A stretch of 64,000 nt of DNA from Lysinibacillus odysseyi (GCA_014595895.1 JABUKB010000003.1:1-64000); one strand, 5' to 3'; positions 50,934 through 63,882 are shown, counted from the first letter of the stretch. Program-made: numbers and translations. The notes: a model not told the origin generated them from the sequence alone.

Positions 50934-53012
50934 TTATTCACCTTTATTTTTTTTGATAATATCTTCTGCAATTGATTTTGGAACTTCTTCATAGTGATCG
51001 AACACCATTGAGAATACACCGCGACCTTGAGTTGCAGAACGTAAAGTTGTAGCATATCCGAACATTTCAGATAGTGGCACCATAGCACGTACTACTTGAG
51101 AGTTACCGCGAGCTTCCATACCCTCAACGCGTCCGCGACGAGCAGTAATGTTACCCATGATATCACCAAGGTACTCTTCTGGAATTACAACTTCTACTTT
51201 CATCATTGGTTCTAAGATTACTGCGTCACATTTTTTCGCAGCTTCTTTAAGAGCCATAGATGCAGCAATTTTGAACGCCATCTCATTCGAGTCAACGTCA
51301 TGGTAAGAACCGAATACTAATTTTGCTTTAATGTCGATAAGTGGGTAACCAGCTACTACACCGCGATCTAAAGAATCACGTAAACCTTGCTCTACAGCAG
51401 GGATGTATTCACGAGGTACAACACCACCAACGATAGCGTTTTCGAATTCGAAACCTTTACCCTCTTCGTTTGGAGAGAACTCGATCGTTACGTCACCGTA
51501 TTGACCGCGACCACCAGATTGACGAGTGAACTTACCTTGAACTTTAGCAGAACCACGGAATGTTTCACGGTAAGATACCATTGGAGCACCTACGTTAGCT
51601 TCTACTTTAAATTCACGTTTCATACGGTCAACTAGGATGTCTAAGTGTAACTCACCCATACCAGAGATGATTGTTTGTCCAGTTTCCGGATCAGTGTATG
51701 CACGGAAAGTTGGGTCTTCTTCTTGTAGTTTTGCTAATGCTTGACCCATTTTGTCTTGGTCAGCTTTAGATTTTGGTTCTACAGATAAAGAAATTACTGG
51801 CTCTGGGAAATCCATAGACTCTAAGATAACAAGGTTTTTCTCGTCACATAGAGTGTCACCAGTTGTAGTATCTTTAAGACCTACAGCTGCAGCGATATCT
51901 CCAGAATATACTTTTGCGATCTCTTCACGAGAGTTTGCGTGCATTTGTAGGATACGACCTACACGCTCACGTTTACCTTTAGAAGAGTTTTGTACGTAAG
52001 AACCTGCATCCAATGTACCTGAGTACACACGGAAGAATGTTAACTTACCTACGAATGGGTCAGTCATTACTTTAAATGCTAATGCTGAGAACGGCTCATC
52101 ATCAGAAGACTTACGGATGATTTCTTCGTCGCCATCAACAGATGTACCTTTAATATCAGGAACATCAGTTGGAGCTGGAAGGTAATCAACAGCAGCGTCT
52201 AACATTTTACGAACACCTTTGTGTTTGAATGCTGTACCACATAATACAGGGTAGAACTCAACTGCGATTGTTGCTTTACGGATAGCCGCTTTAAGCTCAG
52301 CAACAGTGATTTCTTCACCTTCTAAGTACTTTTCCATAAGATCTTCATCAACACTTGCAACAGCATCGATTAATTTCTCACGGTATTCTTCAGCTTGCGC
52401 TCTGTGTTCTTCAGGAATTTCACCAACAGTTACTGCAGTACCTTCTTCGTTACCGTAGAAAGTTGCATTCATTTCAACTAAGTCGATGATTGCAGAGAAT
52501 TGATCCTCAGCACCGATTGGTAATTGGATTGGGTGTGCGTTCGCTTGTAAACGATCGTGTAGAGTTCCTACAGAGTATAGGAAGTCCGCACCCATTTTGT
52601 CCATTTTATTGATGAACACGATACGAGGTACGCCGTAAGTTGTAGCTTGACGCCATACAGTTTCAGTTTGAGGCTCAACACCAGATTGAGCATCTAGTAC
52701 TGTAACTGCTCCATCAAGTACGCGTAAAGAACGCTCTACTTCAACAGTGAAGTCTACGTGTCCTGGTGTATCGATGATGTTAATGCGGTGACCTGCCCAT
52801 TGTGCTGTAGTCGCAGCAGAAGTGATTGTGATACCACGCTCTTGTTCTTGCTCCATCCAGTCCATTTGAGATCCGCCATCATGTGTTTCACCGATTTTGT
52901 GAATTTTACCAGTGTAATAAAGGATACGCTCAGTTGTTGTTGTTTTACCAGCATCAATGTGAGCCATAATCCCGATATTACGAGTTTTCTCTAGAGAGAA
53001 TTCGCGTTTCAT
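50934..53012 (-). CDS. fusA: Translation elongation factor EF-G
   Basis: A 692-residue five-domain GTPase with [15 protein letters not shown] (G1), [10 protein letters not shown] (G2), [20 protein letters not shown] (G3) and FINKMDKMG (G4). It drives translocation on the ribosome. Fusidic-acid hot-spot regions show no obvious anomaly. GGAG precedes the ATG. Confidence 0.99.
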   Translation of the reverse strand: MKREFSLEKTRNIGIMAHIDAGKTTTTERILYYTGKIHKIGETHDGGSQMDWMEQEQERGITITSAATTAQWAGHRINIIDTPGHVDFTVEVERSLRVLDGAVTVLDAQSGVEPQTETVWRQATTYGVPRIVFINKMDKMGADFLYSVGTLHDRLQANAHPIQLPIGAEDQFSAIIDLVEMNATFYGNEEGTAVTVGEIPEEHRAQAEEYREKLIDAVASVDEDLMEKYLEGEEITVAELKAAIRKATIAVEFYPVLCGTAFKHKGVRKMLDAAVDYLPAPTDVPDIKGTSVDGDEEIIRKSSDDEPFSALAFKVMTDPFVGKLTFFRVYSGTLDAGSYVQNSSKGKRERVGRILQMHANSREEIAKVYSGDIAAAVGLKDTTTGDTLCDEKNLVILESMDFPEPVISLSVEPKSKADQDKMGQALAKLQEEDPTFRAYTDPETGQTIISGMGELHLDILVDRMKREFKVEANVGAPMVSYRETFRGSAKVQGKFTRQSGGRGQYGDVTIEFSPNEEGKGFEFENAIVGGVVPREYIPAVEQGLRDSLDRGVVAGYPLIDIKAKLVFGSYHDVDSNEMAFKIAASMALKEAAKKCDAVILEPMMKVEVVIPEEYLGDIMGNITARRGRVEGMEARGNSQVVRAMVPLSEMFGYATTLRSATQGRGVFSMVFDHYEEVPKSIAEDIIKKNKGE

Positions 53013-53091
53013 AGGAAATTTCTCCTTCCATGATTGGGTTAGAGCTGTATAAAAACCTAGTGCTAGCTAAGCAGCTAACACAGAGGTCAAA

Positions 53092-53562
53092 TTACCAGCG
53101 ATAGTGAGCGAATGCTTTGTTCGCTTCTGCCATTTTGTGCATATCTTCACGTTTCTTAACTGAAGCACCAGTGTTGTTAGATGCATCTAAGATTTCGTTA
53201 GCTAAACGCTCTTCCATAGTTTTTTCACCACGAAGACGAGCATAGTTAACTAGGTAGCGAAGACCTAAAGTTGTACGACGTTCTGGGCGTACTTCAACCG
53301 GTACTTGATAGTTAGAACCACCAACACGACGAGCACGTACTTCAAGAACTGGCATTACGTTGTTTAATGCAGCTTCAAATACTTCTAAAGGATTTTGACC
53401 TGAACGCTCTTGAACTAATTCGAAAGCTCCGTATAAAATCTTTTGAGAAGTACCTCTTTTACCATCAACCATCATTTTATTGATTAAACGAGTTACTAGC
53501 TTTGAGTTATAAAGTGGATCTGGTAACACGTCACGTTTGGAAACAGGACCTTTACGAGGCAT
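53092..53562 (-). CDS. rpsG: 30S ribosomal protein S7
   Basis: A 156-residue protein starting [20 protein letters not shown], with [17 protein letters not shown]7 nucleates the 30S head and contacts E-site tRNA. The frame is open six codons upstream, but AAAGGAGG directly precedes the ATG at 53562. Confidence 0.99.
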   Translation of the reverse strand: MPRKGPVSKRDVLPDPLYNSKLVTRLINKMMVDGKRGTSQKILYGAFELVQERSGQNPLEVFEAALNNVMPVLEVRARRVGGSNYQVPVEVRPERRTTLGLRYLVNYARLRGEKTMEERLANEILDASNNTGASVKKREDMHKMAEANKAFAHYRW

Positions 53563-53608
53563 GTGTTTTCCTCCTTTCAAATGAATATCTATTTTAGATT
53601 AACTTATA

Positions 53609-54028
53609 TTATTTTTTTTCTTTAGGACGTTTTGTTCCGTATTTAGAACGTGATTGTAAACGACCGTTTACACCAGCAGTATCTAAAGCACCGCGTACGA
53701 TATGGTAGCGTACCCCAGATAAGTCTTTTACGCGTCCGCCACGGATTAGAACAACACTGTGCTCTTGTAAGTTGTGGCCTTCACCGCCAATGTAAGCTGT
53801 AACCTCAAGTTGGTTAGTTAAGCGTACACGCGCGTATTTACGTAAAGCTGAGTTTGGTTTACGTGGTGTCATAGTACCAACACGAGTACAAACACCGCGT
53901 TTTTGTGGAGATTTAACGTCAGTTAAAGATTTTTTAAATGAGTTATAACCTTTGTTTAACGCTGGTGATTTTGATTTCGTGATTTTAGATTGACGAGGCT
54001 TACGTACTAATTGATTAATTGTAGGCAT
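53609..54028 (-). CDS. rpsL: 30S ribosomal protein S12
   Basis: A 139-residue protein starting [20 protein letters not shown]. The decoding-centre loops [13 protein letters not shown] and [13 protein letters not shown] carry the wild-type Lys residues at streptomycin-resistance positions. First gene of the rpsL-rpsG-fusA-tuf run, 96 nt after rplGB. Confidence 0.99.
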   Translation of the reverse strand: MPTINQLVRKPRQSKITKSKSPALNKGYNSFKKSLTDVKSPQKRGVCTRVGTMTPRKPNSALRKYARVRLTNQLEVTAYIGGEGHNLQEHSVVLIRGGRVKDLSGVRYHIVRGALDTAGVNGRLQSRSKYGTKRPKEKK

Positions 54029-54124
54029 CGATTTTTCCTCCCTTCATTGAGTCCTCTTAATACCACACATCCAGGTGGTTCATTTTTTGGGTAAAAACAA
54101 AGTCTTTGTGCATTTACACAAAAA

Positions 54125-54376
54125 CTACATCGCAGTAATCGCAACAACCGCAGCTCCAACATGTATGCCGCAAGCTTTTCCAAGTTCCTTCTTTGACTCG
54201 ACCAGACAAACTGATATCCCGATTTCTTTCGCGAGAAGAATGGCCGGATCGGTTACCCAGCTATCTGCATCCAGTGCGACAAAAACTTCGATCACTTGTC
54301 CAGCACGCATTGCCTTAACTGCTTGCTTTGTACCTATGATTGTTTTACTAGCCTGCTTTACTTTATCGTAAGACAT
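54125..54376 (-). CDS. rplGB: L7Ae-family K-turn-binding protein RplGB (YbxF)
   Basis: An 83-residue protein starting [20 protein letters not shown] and ending [17 protein letters not shown], the L7Ae/L30e fold. In B. subtilis, YbxF binds kink-turn RNAs and associates with ribosomes. The ATG at 54376 is chosen because GGAGG is 8 nt upstream; two earlier starts are poorly spaced. It lies between rpoC and rpsL as in B. subtilis. Confidence 0.94.
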   Translation of the reverse strand: MSYDKVKQASKTIIGTKQAVKAMRAGQVIEVFVALDADSWVTDPAILLAKEIGISVCLVESKKELGKACGIHVGAAVVAITAM

Positions 54377-54468
54377 TTTCATATCCTCCAAAGAACAGAC
54401 AGTTAACTATCAACCTTGAATATATTATCATTCCTATATCCAACTGTCAACTAATATCTTTAAAGATC

Positions 54469-54492
54469 CCAGGTGAGAAATCTCTCACCTGG
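54469..54492 (-). terminator. Hairpin between rpoC and rplGB
   Basis: The 10-bp stem CCAGGTGAGA / TCTCACCTGG has a 4-nt loop. The T-run lies on the plus-strand side (TATTTTTT); on the minus strand only a weak CTTTAAAG follows. It may give partial termination or processing at the operon junction. Confidence 0.5.
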
Positions 54493-54563
54493 AGTATTTT
54501 TTAATTCATTGTTTCCCTAACCCGTGACTTTTCACGCTCAGGGGAAAAAAGTAACTTTACTTG

Positions 54564-57500
54564 TTATTCAAAAGAAGTTAATTCTTCCTCTGATTCAAGG
54601 GCATCATCGGCAATTTTGATTTGACGGTAACGTTGCATACCCGTACCTGCAGGAACAAGCTTACCGATAATTACGTTTTCTTTCAGACCAAGAAGCTCAT
54701 CACGCTTACCTTTAATCGCAGCATCCGTTAACACACGAGTTGTTTCTTGGAATGATGCCGCTGATAAGAATGATTCTGTTTCAAGAGATGCTTTTGTAAT
54801 ACCTAGGATAACAGGACGACATGTTGCAGGCGTTTTGCCGCTTAAAACGACATCTGTATTTGCTTCAAGGAATTGGTGAATATCCAGTAATGAACCTGGT
54901 AATAATTCTGTATCCCCCGCTTCAATTACACGCACTTTGCGAAGCATTTGGCGTACCATTACTTCGATGTGTTTGTCACCGATTTCTACCCCTTGCATAC
55001 GGTATACTTTTTGCACTTCTTTTAATAGATATTCTTGTACTGTTGATACGTCTTTTACTTTTAATAATTGCTTTGGATCAATAGAACCTTCAGTAAGGAT
55101 TTGACCTGGTTCGATCTCAGAGCCTTCCTGTACTTTCAAGCGGGCATTGTATGGCGCTTGATATTTACGTGTTTCTACTTCACCAGCAATTGTAATTTCT
55201 TTTAAGCCTTCACGAATTTCTTCGATTTCTGTTACTGTACCTGAGATTTCAGAAATAACCGCTTGCCCTTTAGGGTTACGCGCCTCGAAAATCTCTTGGA
55301 TACGCGGAAGACCTTGTGTGATATCGTTTCCGGCTACCCCACCTGTATGGAATGTACGCATCGTTAACTGTGTACCTGGCTCACCGATTGATTGGGCAGC
55401 GATAATACCAACCGCTTCACCAACTTCAACTTCATCACCAGTAGCTAAGTTCATACCGTAACATTTTTTACATACGCCATGTTTTGTATTACATGTGAAC
55501 GCAGAACGGATTGTTACCTCTTCGATGTTTGCATCTTCAATTGCACGTGCTACATCTTGTGTAATTAAACCATCACGCTCTAAAATCACAGCGCCTGTTT
55601 CTGGATGTGTAATTGTTTTCTTTGTGTAACGACCAACGATACGTTCGTCTAAAGCTTCAATTACTTCGCTACCTTCCATTAAGGCACCAATTTTTAAACC
55701 ACGGTCTGTACCACAGTCGTCTTCGCGAACGATTACGTCTTGTGCTACGTCTACTAAACGACGAGTCAGGTAACCTGAATCGGCTGTTTTTAATGCTGTA
55801 TCGGCAAGACCTTTACGCGCACCGTGTGTCGAGATGAAGTACTCTAATACTGTTAAACCTTCACGGAATGAAGATTTGATTGGTAACTCGATAATACGAC
55901 CAGCTGGGTTGGCCATCAGACCACGCATACCAGCAAGCTGCGTAAAGTTCGATGCGTTACCACGGGCACCAGAGTCAGACATCATGAAGATTGGGTTTGT
56001 TTTTTGTAAAGAGTCCATCAGCTTGCCTTGGATAACATCCTTCGCTTTAGACCAGATTTCAATGACGCGGGCATAACGCTCTTCTTCTGTGATTAAACCA
56101 CGACGGAATTGCTTTAAGACTTTGTCTACTTTCTCTTGTGCTTCTTCAAGGATTTCTCCTTTATCAGGTAATACTTCGATGTCAGATACACCTACTGTAA
56201 TACCAGCACGAGTAGAATATTTGAAACCAAGATCTTTCATGCGGTCAAGCATTTTAGATGTCTCTGTAATTTTGAACTGTTTAAATACTTCTGCGATAAC
56301 ATTTCCTAAGAATTTCTTGCGGAATGGTGCTACTGCCGGTATTGAAGCAAAGTGCTTTTTCAATACAGCCTTACGTTGTGCTTCAATTTGGCCAGCTTCA
56401 TCTAAAGCTTGATAGTCAGCCGAAGCTTCCAACTCTGCAAGTGTTTCTGCATCGATTGTTAGGTTAGCAAAGTATTTTTCAGGTGTTTTTTCTTCTAAGT
56501 TTAAGTCAGTTGGTTCATTCACATAAGGGAATGACTCAGGTAAAATTTCATTGAAGATTACTTTACCAACAGTCGTTAATAAGAACATTTTATTTTGCTC
56601 TTCTGTAAACGTTGGGTTGTTTAAAGAAGATGCTTTCACAGCAATACGAGTGTGTAAATGTACATGACCGTTTTGGTATGCGATTAACACTTCGTTTGAA
56701 TCATTGAATATTGAACCTTCACCACGAGCACCTTCGCGCTCTAATGTTAAGTAGTAGTTACCTAATACCATGTCTTGAGATGGTGTTACTACTGGTTTAC
56801 CATCTTTCGGGTTCAGGATGTTTTGTGCCGCTAACATAAGTAAACGAGCTTCTGCTTGCGCTTCTGCTGATAAAGGTACGTGCACGGCCATTTGGTCACC
56901 ATCGAAGTCAGCATTGTAAGCTGTACATACTAATGGGTGCAGACGGATGGCACGGCCTTCTACTAATGTTGGTTCGAACGCTTGGATACCCAGACGGTGA
57001 AGCGTCGGCGCACGGTTTAACAGTACCGGATGCTCACGAATAACGTCTTCTAACACGTCCCAAACTTCATTGTGCATACGCTCAATTTTACGCTTTGCAC
57101 TCTTAATGTTATGCGCAAGGCCACGCTCTACTAATTCTTTCATAACGAAAGGTTTAAATAGCTCGATCGCCATCTCTTTTGGAAGACCACATTGGTACAT
57201 TTTTAAGTTTGGACCTACTACGATAACCGAACGACCAGAGTAGTCTACACGTTTACCAAGTAAGTTTTGACGGAAACGACCTTGTTTCCCTTTCAACATA
57301 TGCGAAAGTGATTTTAACGGGCGGTTACCAGGACCTGTAACAGGACGACCACGACGACCATTGTCGATCAGGGCATCTACTGCTTCTTGTAACATACGCT
57401 TTTCGTTTTGTACGATGATGCTTGGTGCACCAAGGTCCAATAAACGTTTTAAACGGTTGTTACGGTTGATAACACGGCGATATAAATCGTTTAAGTCAGA

Positions 57501-58253
57501 AGTAGCAAAACGACCACCGTCTAATTGCACCATTGGACGAAGCTCTGGCGGAATGACCGGCAGTACATCTAAAATCATCCAAGCAGGGTCATTTCCTGAG
57601 TTACGGAATGATTCCACTACTTCAAGGCGTTTAATCGCACGCGTACGACGCTGACCTTGTGCTGTTTTTAACTCTTCTTTTAGCATCACTGTTTCTTCTT
57701 CTAAATCAATTTGCTCCAGCAATTGTTTAATCGCTTCAGCACCCATGGCAGCATTAAATGTTGTACCGAATTTTTCACGGTAAGCACGGTATTCTTTTTC
57801 AGAAAGAAGTTGTTTATGCTCTAAATTTGTACCAGCAGGATCAATCACAACATACGATGCGAAGTAAATTACTTCCTCAAGCGCACGAGGAGACATATCT
57901 AAGATAAGCCCCATACGGCTCGGGATTCCTTTGAAGTACCAAATGTGAGATACAGGAGCAGCTAGCTCGATGTGACCCATACGTTCACGACGAACTTTTG
58001 CGCGCGTTACTTCTACACCACAGCGATCACAAACTACGCCTTTATAACGTACACGTTTGTATTTACCACAGTGACATTCCCAGTCTTTTTGAGGGCCAAA
58101 AATACGTTCACAGAAAAGACCATCTTTTTCTGGTTTCAATGTACGGTAGTTAATTGTTTCCGGTTTTTTTACCTCGCCATATGACCATGAACGGATTTTA
58201 TCTGGGGAAGCCAAACCAATTTTCATATATTCAAATTCATTAACATCTATCAA
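54564..58253 (-). CDS. rpoC: RNA polymerase beta' subunit
   Basis: A 1229-residue protein starting [20 protein letters not shown]. It has the zinc ribbon [20 protein letters not shown], the catalytic [12 protein letters not shown], the bridge-helix region [20 protein letters not shown], and the second zinc site starting CGTDRG and ending CKKCYG. It is about 30 residues longer than B. subtilis RpoC, mostly in a Glu/Ala-rich stretch around residues 590-645 ([19 protein letters not shown]). It follows rpoB after 147 bp with two hairpins. Confidence 0.99.
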   Translation of the reverse strand: MIDVNEFEYMKIGLASPDKIRSWSYGEVKKPETINYRTLKPEKDGLFCERIFGPQKDWECHCGKYKRVRYKGVVCDRCGVEVTRAKVRRERMGHIELAAPVSHIWYFKGIPSRMGLILDMSPRALEEVIYFASYVVIDPAGTNLEHKQLLSEKEYRAYREKFGTTFNAAMGAEAIKQLLEQIDLEEETVMLKEELKTAQGQRRTRAIKRLEVVESFRNSGNDPAWMILDVLPVIPPELRPMVQLDGGRFATSDLNDLYRRVINRNNRLKRLLDLGAPSIIVQNEKRMLQEAVDALIDNGRRGRPVTGPGNRPLKSLSHMLKGKQGRFRQNLLGKRVDYSGRSVIVVGPNLKMYQCGLPKEMAIELFKPFVMKELVERGLAHNIKSAKRKIERMHNEVWDVLEDVIREHPVLLNRAPTLHRLGIQAFEPTLVEGRAIRLHPLVCTAYNADFDGDQMAVHVPLSAEAQAEARLLMLAAQNILNPKDGKPVVTPSQDMVLGNYYLTLEREGARGEGSIFNDSNEVLIAYQNGHVHLHTRIAVKASSLNNPTFTEEQNKMFLLTTVGKVIFNEILPESFPYVNEPTDLNLEEKTPEKYFANLTIDAETLAELEASADYQALDEAGQIEAQRKAVLKKHFASIPAVAPFRKKFLGNVIAEVFKQFKITETSKMLDRMKDLGFKYSTRAGITVGVSDIEVLPDKGEILEEAQEKVDKVLKQFRRGLITEEERYARVIEIWSKAKDVIQGKLMDSLQKTNPIFMMSDSGARGNASNFTQLAGMRGLMANPAGRIIELPIKSSFREGLTVLEYFISTHGARKGLADTALKTADSGYLTRRLVDVAQDVIVREDDCGTDRGLKIGALMEGSEVIEALDERIVGRYTKKTITHPETGAVILERDGLITQDVARAIEDANIEEVTIRSAFTCNTKHGVCKKCYGMNLATGDEVEVGEAVGIIAAQSIGEPGTQLTMRTFHTGGVAGNDITQGLPRIQEIFEARNPKGQAVISEISGTVTEIEEIREGLKEITIAGEVETRKYQAPYNARLKVQEGSEIEPGQILTEGSIDPKQLLKVKDVSTVQEYLLKEVQKVYRMQGVEIGDKHIEVMVRQMLRKVRVIEAGDTELLPGSLLDIHQFLEANTDVVLSGKTPATCRPVILGITKASLETESFLSAASFQETTRVLTDAAIKGKRDELLGLKENVIIGKLVPAGTGMQRYRQIKIADDALESEEELTSFE

Positions 58254-58312
58254 GGAGCCTACCTCCCTTTAGTATAAGTCTAATGACTTTTTCAGTAGCT
58301 CAACACTTAATC

Positions 58313-58394
58313 GCAAAAAAAGTTTAAACGTTAATCGATTAAACTTTTTTGCATTTGGATTAAAAATAATGTGGGCAGGCAGTCACCTGCCCAC
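58313..58394 (-). terminator. Two tandem hairpins between rpoB and rpoC
   Basis: The first after rpoB is GTGGGCAGG / CCTGCCCAC (58371-58394), followed by ATTATTTTTAAT. The second is GCAAAAAAGTTTAA / TTAAACTTTTTTGC (58313-58352), an AT-rich stem with T-runs in the arms. Both resemble intrinsic terminators, yet rpoC depends on readthrough or on its own promoter. They may tune the beta:beta' ratio. Confidence 0.6.
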
Positions 58395-58400
58395 TGATTC

Positions 58401-61400
58401 TTATTCGAATGACTCAGCTGTTTCTTCTTCTACGGGTGCAATATTTAATGCATCGGCAGGCTGAAGATCCTCTTCATCTAAATCACGCAGCTCAACTTCT
58501 TCATCGTTGATTGTTAACATCTTAACATCCATACCTAAAGACTGAAGCTCTTTAATTAATACTTTAAATGATTCTGGTACCCCTGGCTCTGGAACACTTT
58601 CACCCTTAACGATGGCTTCGTATGTTTTCACACGACCTACAACATCATCTGATTTTACAGTTAAAATCTCTTGCAATGTGTAAGCAGCACCGTAAGCTTC
58701 TAGTGCCCAAACCTCCATCTCACCGAAACGTTGTCCACCAAACTGTGCTTTACCGCCTAGTGGTTGCTGTGTAACTAATGAGTAAGGTCCAGTTGAACGA
58801 GCATGTAGCTTGTCGTCAACCATGTGCGCTAATTTGATCATATACATGATACCAACAGATACACGGCTGTCGAATGGCTCTCCTGAACGTCCATCATACA
58901 GGATTGTTTTACCATCACGGTTCATCCCTGCTTCTTCCATTGTCTCCCAAACATCTTCCTCGTTCGCGCCATCAAATACTGGTGTGGCCATGTGTATGCC
59001 TAAATAGCGTGAAGCCATACCTAAGTGAAGCTCTAAAACTTGTCCGATGTTCATACGAGATGGTACCCCTAGTGGGTTAAGCATGATATCTACCGGTGTG
59101 CCATCTGGCATGAATGGCATATCTTCCTCAGGTAAGATACGAGAAATTACACCTTTGTTACCGTGACGTCCGGCCATTTTGTCTCCAACGCGGATTTTAC
59201 GTTTTTGAACAATATAAACACGAACTAATTGGTTTACACCTGGTGGTAATTCATCGCCATCTTCGCGATTGAAGACCTTTACATCTAGAACGATACCGCC
59301 AGCCCCGTGAGGCACTTTTAGCGACGTATCACGTACTTCACGTGCTTTTTCACCAAAGATTGCGTGTAATAAACGTTCCTCAGCTGTTAATTCCGTAACC
59401 CCTTTAGGAGTTACTTTACCTACTAAGATATCACCGTCACGTACTTCCGCACCGATACGGATGATTCCGCGTTCATCTAAGTTACGAAGCGCATCTTCCC
59501 CTACGTTTGGAATGTCACGTGTAATTTCTTCAGGTCCTAATTTTGTATCACGAGATTCTGATTCATATTCTTCAATATGAACAGAAGTATATACATCGTC
59601 TTTTACAAGGCGCTCACTCATAATAACCGCATCCTCGTAGTTAAAGCCGTCCCATGTCATGAACGCAACAAGTACGTTTTGACCAAGTGCTAGTTCGCCG
59701 CTTTCCATAGATGGACCGTCAGCTAAAATATCACGAGGTTTCACAACATCGCCAACTTTAACGATTGGACGTTGGTTATAAGAAGTACCTTGGTTTGAAC
59801 GAACAAATTTTTGTAGTTTGTACTTGATTAAATCACCTTGGACCTCTTTGCCGTCCACAGTTTCAATCGTACGAACGTGAATTGAACGAGCTTCTACATG
59901 CTCAACAACTCCGTGTTTTTTTGCAACAACAGCAGCACCAGAGTCACGTGCATCTACATGCTCCATACCTGTACCGACGAATGGTGCACTTGGATAAAGT
60001 AGAGGAACCGCTTGACGTTGCATGTTCGCACCCATTAGCGCACGGTTTGAGTCATCGTTCTCTAAGAACGGGATACAAGCTGTGGCAGCAGATACTACTT
60101 GCTTTGGCGATACGTCCATGTAGTCAACTGTTTCACGTTTGAATACTGTGTTATCGCCTCGGAAACGACCTACTACTTCTTCATTCTCAAATGTACCATC
60201 TGGATTTAGAATAGAGTTCGCTTGCGCTACTACATAGTTGTCTTCTTCATCAGCCGTTAAATAGTCGATTTGCTCTGTTACACGTCCTGTTTCTGGATCT
60301 ACACGACGGTAAGGCGTCTCGATGAAGCCGAATTTATTTACTTTTGCGAACGATGAAAGCGAGTTAATCAGACCGATGTTTGGCCCCTCTGGCGTTTCAA
60401 TCGGACACATACGACCATAGTGAGAGTAGTGAACGTCACGTACTTCCATACCAGCACGCTCACGTGTTAAACCACCAGGTCCTAATGCAGATAGACGGCG
60501 TTTGTGCGTCAATTCTGCAAGCGGATTTGTTTGGTCCATGAATTGCGATAATTGAGAAGATCCGAAGAACTCTTTAATTGATGCAATTACTGGACGGATG
60601 TTGATTAATTGCTGTGGTACGATAGCTGCTGTGTCATTAATAGACATACGCTCACGTACTACACGCTCCATACGAGATAAACCGATACGGAATTGGTTTT
60701 GCAGAAGCTCCCCAACAGAACGTAAACGACGGTTACCTAAATGGTCGATATCATCCGTGTTGCCAACCCCATATAATAAGTTAAAGAAGTACGATACAGA
60801 AGCTAATACATCAGCTGGTGTAATATTTTTTACTTCTTCATCAATATAAGCATTTGAAATAATGTTAATTTCTTTTTGTGCTTCATCATTTGGTGCATAA
60901 ATTTTGATCGATTGTACAGTAATATCATCTTCTAATACGCCACCTACTTGAGATAGTGTACGGAAGCCGATACCTTTTTCTAAATAAGGAATTAACTTAT
61001 CTAAATTACGACGATCTAATAAAGTACCCGCTTCTACAATCACTTCACCAGTTTCTGGATCAGCTAATGTTTCAGCAATCGTTTGGTTAAATAAACGATT
61101 TTTAATATGAAGCTTTTTGTTCATTTTATAGCGACCAACGTTGGCTAAATCATAGCGTTTTGCATCAAAGAAGCGAGAATATAATAAGCTCTTTGCACTT
61201 TCAACTGTTGGCGGTTCACCTGGACGTAAACGCTCATAGATTTCAAGAAGCGCTTTTTCTGTGCTTTCAGTGTTATCTTTTTCAAGCGTATTGCGTAGGT
61301 ATTCATTGTCACCGATAATGTCGATGATTTCTTGGTCTGACCCAAAGCCTAGTGCACGTAAAAGTACTGTTACTGGTAATTTACGTGTACGGTCGATACG

Positions 61401-61946
61401 AACATAGACAACATCTTTTGCGTCTGTTTCATATTCTAACCATGCCCCACGGTTAGGAATAACCGTTGCGCCAAAGCCTTTTTTACCGTTTTTGTCAGTT
61501 TTATCATGATAGTAAACACTTGGAGAACGAACTAGCTGTGAAACGATAACGCGCTCAGCACCATTGATAATAAATGTGCCTGTTTCAGTCATTAATGGGA
61601 AATCACCCATAAAGACATCTTGCTCTTTTACTTCGTCTGTTTCTTTGTTGTGTAAACGTACTTTTACGCGTAATGGCGCAGCATACGTCACGTCACGTTC
61701 TTTACACTCGTCTACATCATACTTAGGATCTCCTAAAGTATAATCGACGAATTCTAGTGAAAGATTGCCTGTAAAATCTTCGATTGGAGAAATGTCGTGG
61801 AACATCTCACGCAATCCTTCTTCAAGGAACCACTCATAAGATGCTGTTTGAATTTCGATTAAGTTCGGAAGCTCCAGCACCTCTTTAATACGCGCAAAGC
61901 TTCTACGCTGGCGGTGTTGTCCGTACTGAACTAGTTGACCTGTCAA
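58401..61946 (-). CDS. rpoB: RNA polymerase beta subunit
   Basis: A protein of about 1181 residues. The rifampicin-binding region reads [18 protein letters not shown] then [13 protein letters not shown], fully wild type. Other landmarks are [20 protein letters not shown] and [14 protein letters not shown] take the TTG at 61946 because GAGGGGTGA is correctly spaced for it and B. subtilis RpoB also starts TTG (LTGQLVQYG). The ATG three codons upstream sits too close to the ribosome site. Confidence 0.97.
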   Translation of the reverse strand: MTGQLVQYGQHRQRRSFARIKEVLELPNLIEIQTASYEWFLEEGLREMFHDISPIEDFTGNLSLEFVDYTLGDPKYDVDECKERDVTYAAPLRVKVRLHNKETDEVKEQDVFMGDFPLMTETGTFIINGAERVIVSQLVRSPSVYYHDKTDKNGKKGFGATVIPNRGAWLEYETDAKDVVYVRIDRTRKLPVTVLLRALGFGSDQEIIDIIGDNEYLRNTLEKDNTESTEKALLEIYERLRPGEPPTVESAKSLLYSRFFDAKRYDLANVGRYKMNKKLHIKNRLFNQTIAETLADPETGEVIVEAGTLLDRRNLDKLIPYLEKGIGFRTLSQVGGVLEDDITVQSIKIYAPNDEAQKEINIISNAYIDEEVKNITPADVLASVSYFFNLLYGVGNTDDIDHLGNRRLRSVGELLQNQFRIGLSRMERVVRERMSINDTAAIVPQQLINIRPVIASIKEFFGSSQLSQFMDQTNPLAELTHKRRLSALGPGGLTRERAGMEVRDVHYSHYGRMCPIETPEGPNIGLINSLSSFAKVNKFGFIETPYRRVDPETGRVTEQIDYLTADEEDNYVVAQANSILNPDGTFENEEVVGRFRGDNTVFKRETVDYMDVSPKQVVSAATACIPFLENDDSNRALMGANMQRQAVPLLYPSAPFVGTGMEHVDARDSGAAVVAKKHGVVEHVEARSIHVRTIETVDGKEVQGDLIKYKLQKFVRSNQGTSYNQRPIVKVGDVVKPRDILADGPSMESGELALGQNVLVAFMTWDGFNYEDAVIMSERLVKDDVYTSVHIEEYESESRDTKLGPEEITRDIPNVGEDALRNLDERGIIRIGAEVRDGDILVGKVTPKGVTELTAEERLLHAIFGEKAREVRDTSLKVPHGAGGIVLDVKVFNREDGDELPPGVNQLVRVYIVQKRKIRVGDKMAGRHGNKGVISRILPEEDMPFMPDGTPVDIMLNPLGVPSRMNIGQVLELHLGMASRYLGIHMATPVFDGANEEDVWETMEEAGMNRDGKTILYDGRSGEPFDSRVSVGIMYMIKLAHMVDDKLHARSTGPYSLVTQQPLGGKAQFGGQRFGEMEVWALEAYGAAYTLQEILTVKSDDVVGRVKTYEAIVKGESVPEPGVPESFKVLIKELQSLGMDVKMLTINDEEVELRDLDEEDLQPADALNIAPVEEETAESFE

Positions 61947-62141
61947 CTCATTCACCCCTCAATAAAGCGATAATAGGTCTTTGCAAAACCTCCACAAATA
62001 GTGTATGATTTCCAAAGACGAAAAGAAAACGAGACATAAATCTCATTTTGACTAAACTAAACTTATCCTCGGAAAGTTTGCCTATAGATGTAAACAAATA
62101 ATCCAAATGGGCATACTTCCTCAAAATAATAATTTTGCATT

Positions 62142-62175
62142 TTATTATGTTATCACAGTCGATTTGTCAAGTCAA
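62142..62175 (-). promoter_or_regulatory. Promoter region of rpoB-rpoC
   Basis: Two overlapping readings exist on the minus strand, each with a 17-bp spacer: TTGACT (62170-62175) with TAACAT (62147-62152), and TTGACA (62165-62170) with TAATAA (62142-62147). The leader to rpoB is about 190 nt. It overlaps the gap just after the methyltransferase stop. Confidence 0.65.
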
Positions 62176-62193
62176 TCTTTTCAGCTAATTCCA

Positions 62194-62793
62194 TTATTTA
62201 ATTGCTCGAATAATCCAATAGCCTTTTTTCTTCTCCACAATATCAACTTCTGAAAACATTTCCTCTAAATGCTTTACGGTTGATGGTGCCCCTTGCTTCT
62301 TTTGAATAACCACCCAAAGTTCTCCTTGATCTACTAGCTTCTCATATGATTGCTCGTAAAATCTGAAGATAGTATCTTTTCCTGCTCGGATGGGTGGGTT
62401 TGTCAAAATAGCGGCTGCTTTTACATCACCTATCGATGCTAATCCATCACTCTCTAATACATGTACATTTTGAACCCCGTTCATCTGCGCATTTTTTGTC
62501 GCTAGCGCCAGTGCACGCGTATTGATATCCATCATTCGTATCGTACGCTCCGGATGACTTTTAGCAATCGACAACCCAATCGGACCATACCCGCAACCAA
62601 CGTCCAATACATCTCCCGCTACTACCGGCATTTCGAAAGCTTCGATTAATACACGGGATCCAAAATCTACTTCGCTTTTGCTAAATACCCCGGCGTCCGT
62701 TTCAAACGTGAAAACATGACCGAGTAAAGTAAATTTCCATTGGCGTGGTTTACTCTCCGTTTGAGGTTTATTTGAATAATAATGTTCAGACAT
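62194..62793 (-). CDS. ybxB: Class I SAM-dependent methyltransferase, YbxB/RsmC-like
   Basis: A 199-residue protein with SAM-binding motif DVGCGYGPIGLSIA and the amino-methyltransferase motif TNPPIRAGK (NPP-[IF]), as in RsmC/RlmG enzymes that methylate guanine in rRNA. It lies between rplL and rpoB, the ybxB position in B. subtilis. The rRNA target is assumed from the family and not shown. Confidence 0.9.
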   Translation of the reverse strand: MSEHYYSNKPQTESKPRQWKFTLLGHVFTFETDAGVFSKSEVDFGSRVLIEAFEMPVVAGDVLDVGCGYGPIGLSIAKSHPERTIRMMDINTRALALATKNAQMNGVQNVHVLESDGLASIGDVKAAAILTNPPIRAGKDTIFRFYEQSYEKLVDQGELWVVIQKKQGAPSTVKHLEEMFSEVDIVEKKKGYWIIRAIK

Positions 62794-62902
62794 CGTACAC
62801 GCCTCCTCTTCTTAGAAAGACATATCTTATCTCAATATGCAAGAATATGCTTTCCTCTATACAAATAAAAGAAGTCATACTTTTTCTTATCCGTTTAAAA
62901 AG

Positions 62903-62930
62903 AAAAGCCCGTCAATATTGACGAGCTTTT
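62903..62930 (-). terminator. Terminator after rplJ-rplL
   Basis: The stem AAAAGC-CGTCAATATTGACG-GCTTTT is followed on the minus strand by TTTTT, 19 nt after the rplL stop. Readthrough would be needed to feed the methyltransferase gene. Confidence 0.8.
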
Positions 62931-62949
62931 CATATAAATAGAGTTAAAA

Positions 62950-63309
62950 TTATTTAACTTCTACAGTTGCGCCAACTTCTTCAAGTTTAGCTTTGATTGC
63001 TTCTGCTTCATCTTTAGAAACGCCTTCTTTAAGAGCTTTAGGAGCGTTGTCCGCTACTTCTTTAGCTTCTTTAAGACCTAAACCAGTGATTTCACGAACC
63101 ACTTTGATTACTTTGATTTTTTCTGCACCAGCAGAAGCTAAGATTACATCAAACTCAGTTTTTTCTTCAACTGCTGCTGCACCTGCAGCTGCTACAGCTA
63201 CAGGAGCTGCTGCTGTTACACCGAATTCTTCTTCGATAGCTTTTACTAAATCGTTTAATTCTAGAACTGTCATAGCTTTGATAGCTTCTAAGATTTGCTC
63301 TTTATTCAT
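62950..63309 (-). CDS. rplL: 50S ribosomal protein L7/L12
   Basis: A 119-residue acidic protein. The N-terminal dimer domain ([20 protein letters not shown]) is followed by an Ala-rich hinge ([16 protein letters not shown]) and a C-terminal factor-binding domain ([20 protein letters not shown]). It forms the stalk that recruits translational GTPases. Confidence 0.99.
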   Translation of the reverse strand: MNKEQILEAIKAMTVLELNDLVKAIEEEFGVTAAAPVAVAAAGAAAVEEKTEFDVILASAGAEKIKVIKVVREITGLGLKEAKEVADNAPKALKEGVSKDEAEAIKAKLEEVGATVEVK

Positions 63310-63381
63310 TTTAATTTCCTCCTATGGAATGTTTATAGTTTTTAGGCCGTTAAGCCGATGTTTGTTGAAGTTGGGGTGCTA

Positions 63382-63882
63382 TTAAGCGCCTTGCTCTTCT
63401 TTTTGTTCTGCAACAGCTTTTGTTGCAAGCGCGAAGTTGCGCACTGGAGCTTGAAGTACTGATAAAAGCATAGACAGTAAACCTTCGCGTGATGGAAGTT
63501 CTGCAAGAGCTTTAACGTCTTCAACAGATGCGATTGTACCTTCGATGATACCTGCTTTGATCTCAAGAGCTTCGTTTTTCTTAGCGAATTCATTGATGAT
63601 TTTTGCAGGAGCTACTACGTCCTCGTTAGAGAATGCTACAGCGTTTGGACCAGTTAAGAATTCGTTGATTGCTTCTACACCAGCCGTTTCAGCAGCGCGA
63701 CGAGTTAAAGTGTTTTTGTATACTTTGAACTCAACACCAGCTTCACGTAATTGCTTACGTAATTCTGTAACCTGAGCTACAGATAAACCACGGTAGTCAA
63801 CTACTACTACAGATGCAGCAGCTTGGAATTTAGCAGCGATTTCTTGAACTTGTACTGATTTTGTTTCGATTGCTTTACTCAT
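63382..63882 (-). CDS. rplJ: 50S ribosomal protein L10
   Basis: A 166-residue protein starting [20 protein letters not shown], with [21 protein letters not shown]. It is the base of the L7/L12 stalk, with C-terminal helices that bind L7/L12 dimers. The L10-L12 complex normally represses its own mRNA through the leader just upstream. Confidence 0.99.
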   Translation of the reverse strand: MSKAIETKSVQVQEIAAKFQAAASVVVVDYRGLSVAQVTELRKQLREAGVEFKVYKNTLTRRAAETAGVEAINEFLTGPNAVAFSNEDVVAPAKIINEFAKKNEALEIKAGIIEGTIASVEDVKALAELPSREGLLSMLLSVLQAPVRNFALATKAVAEQKEEQGA

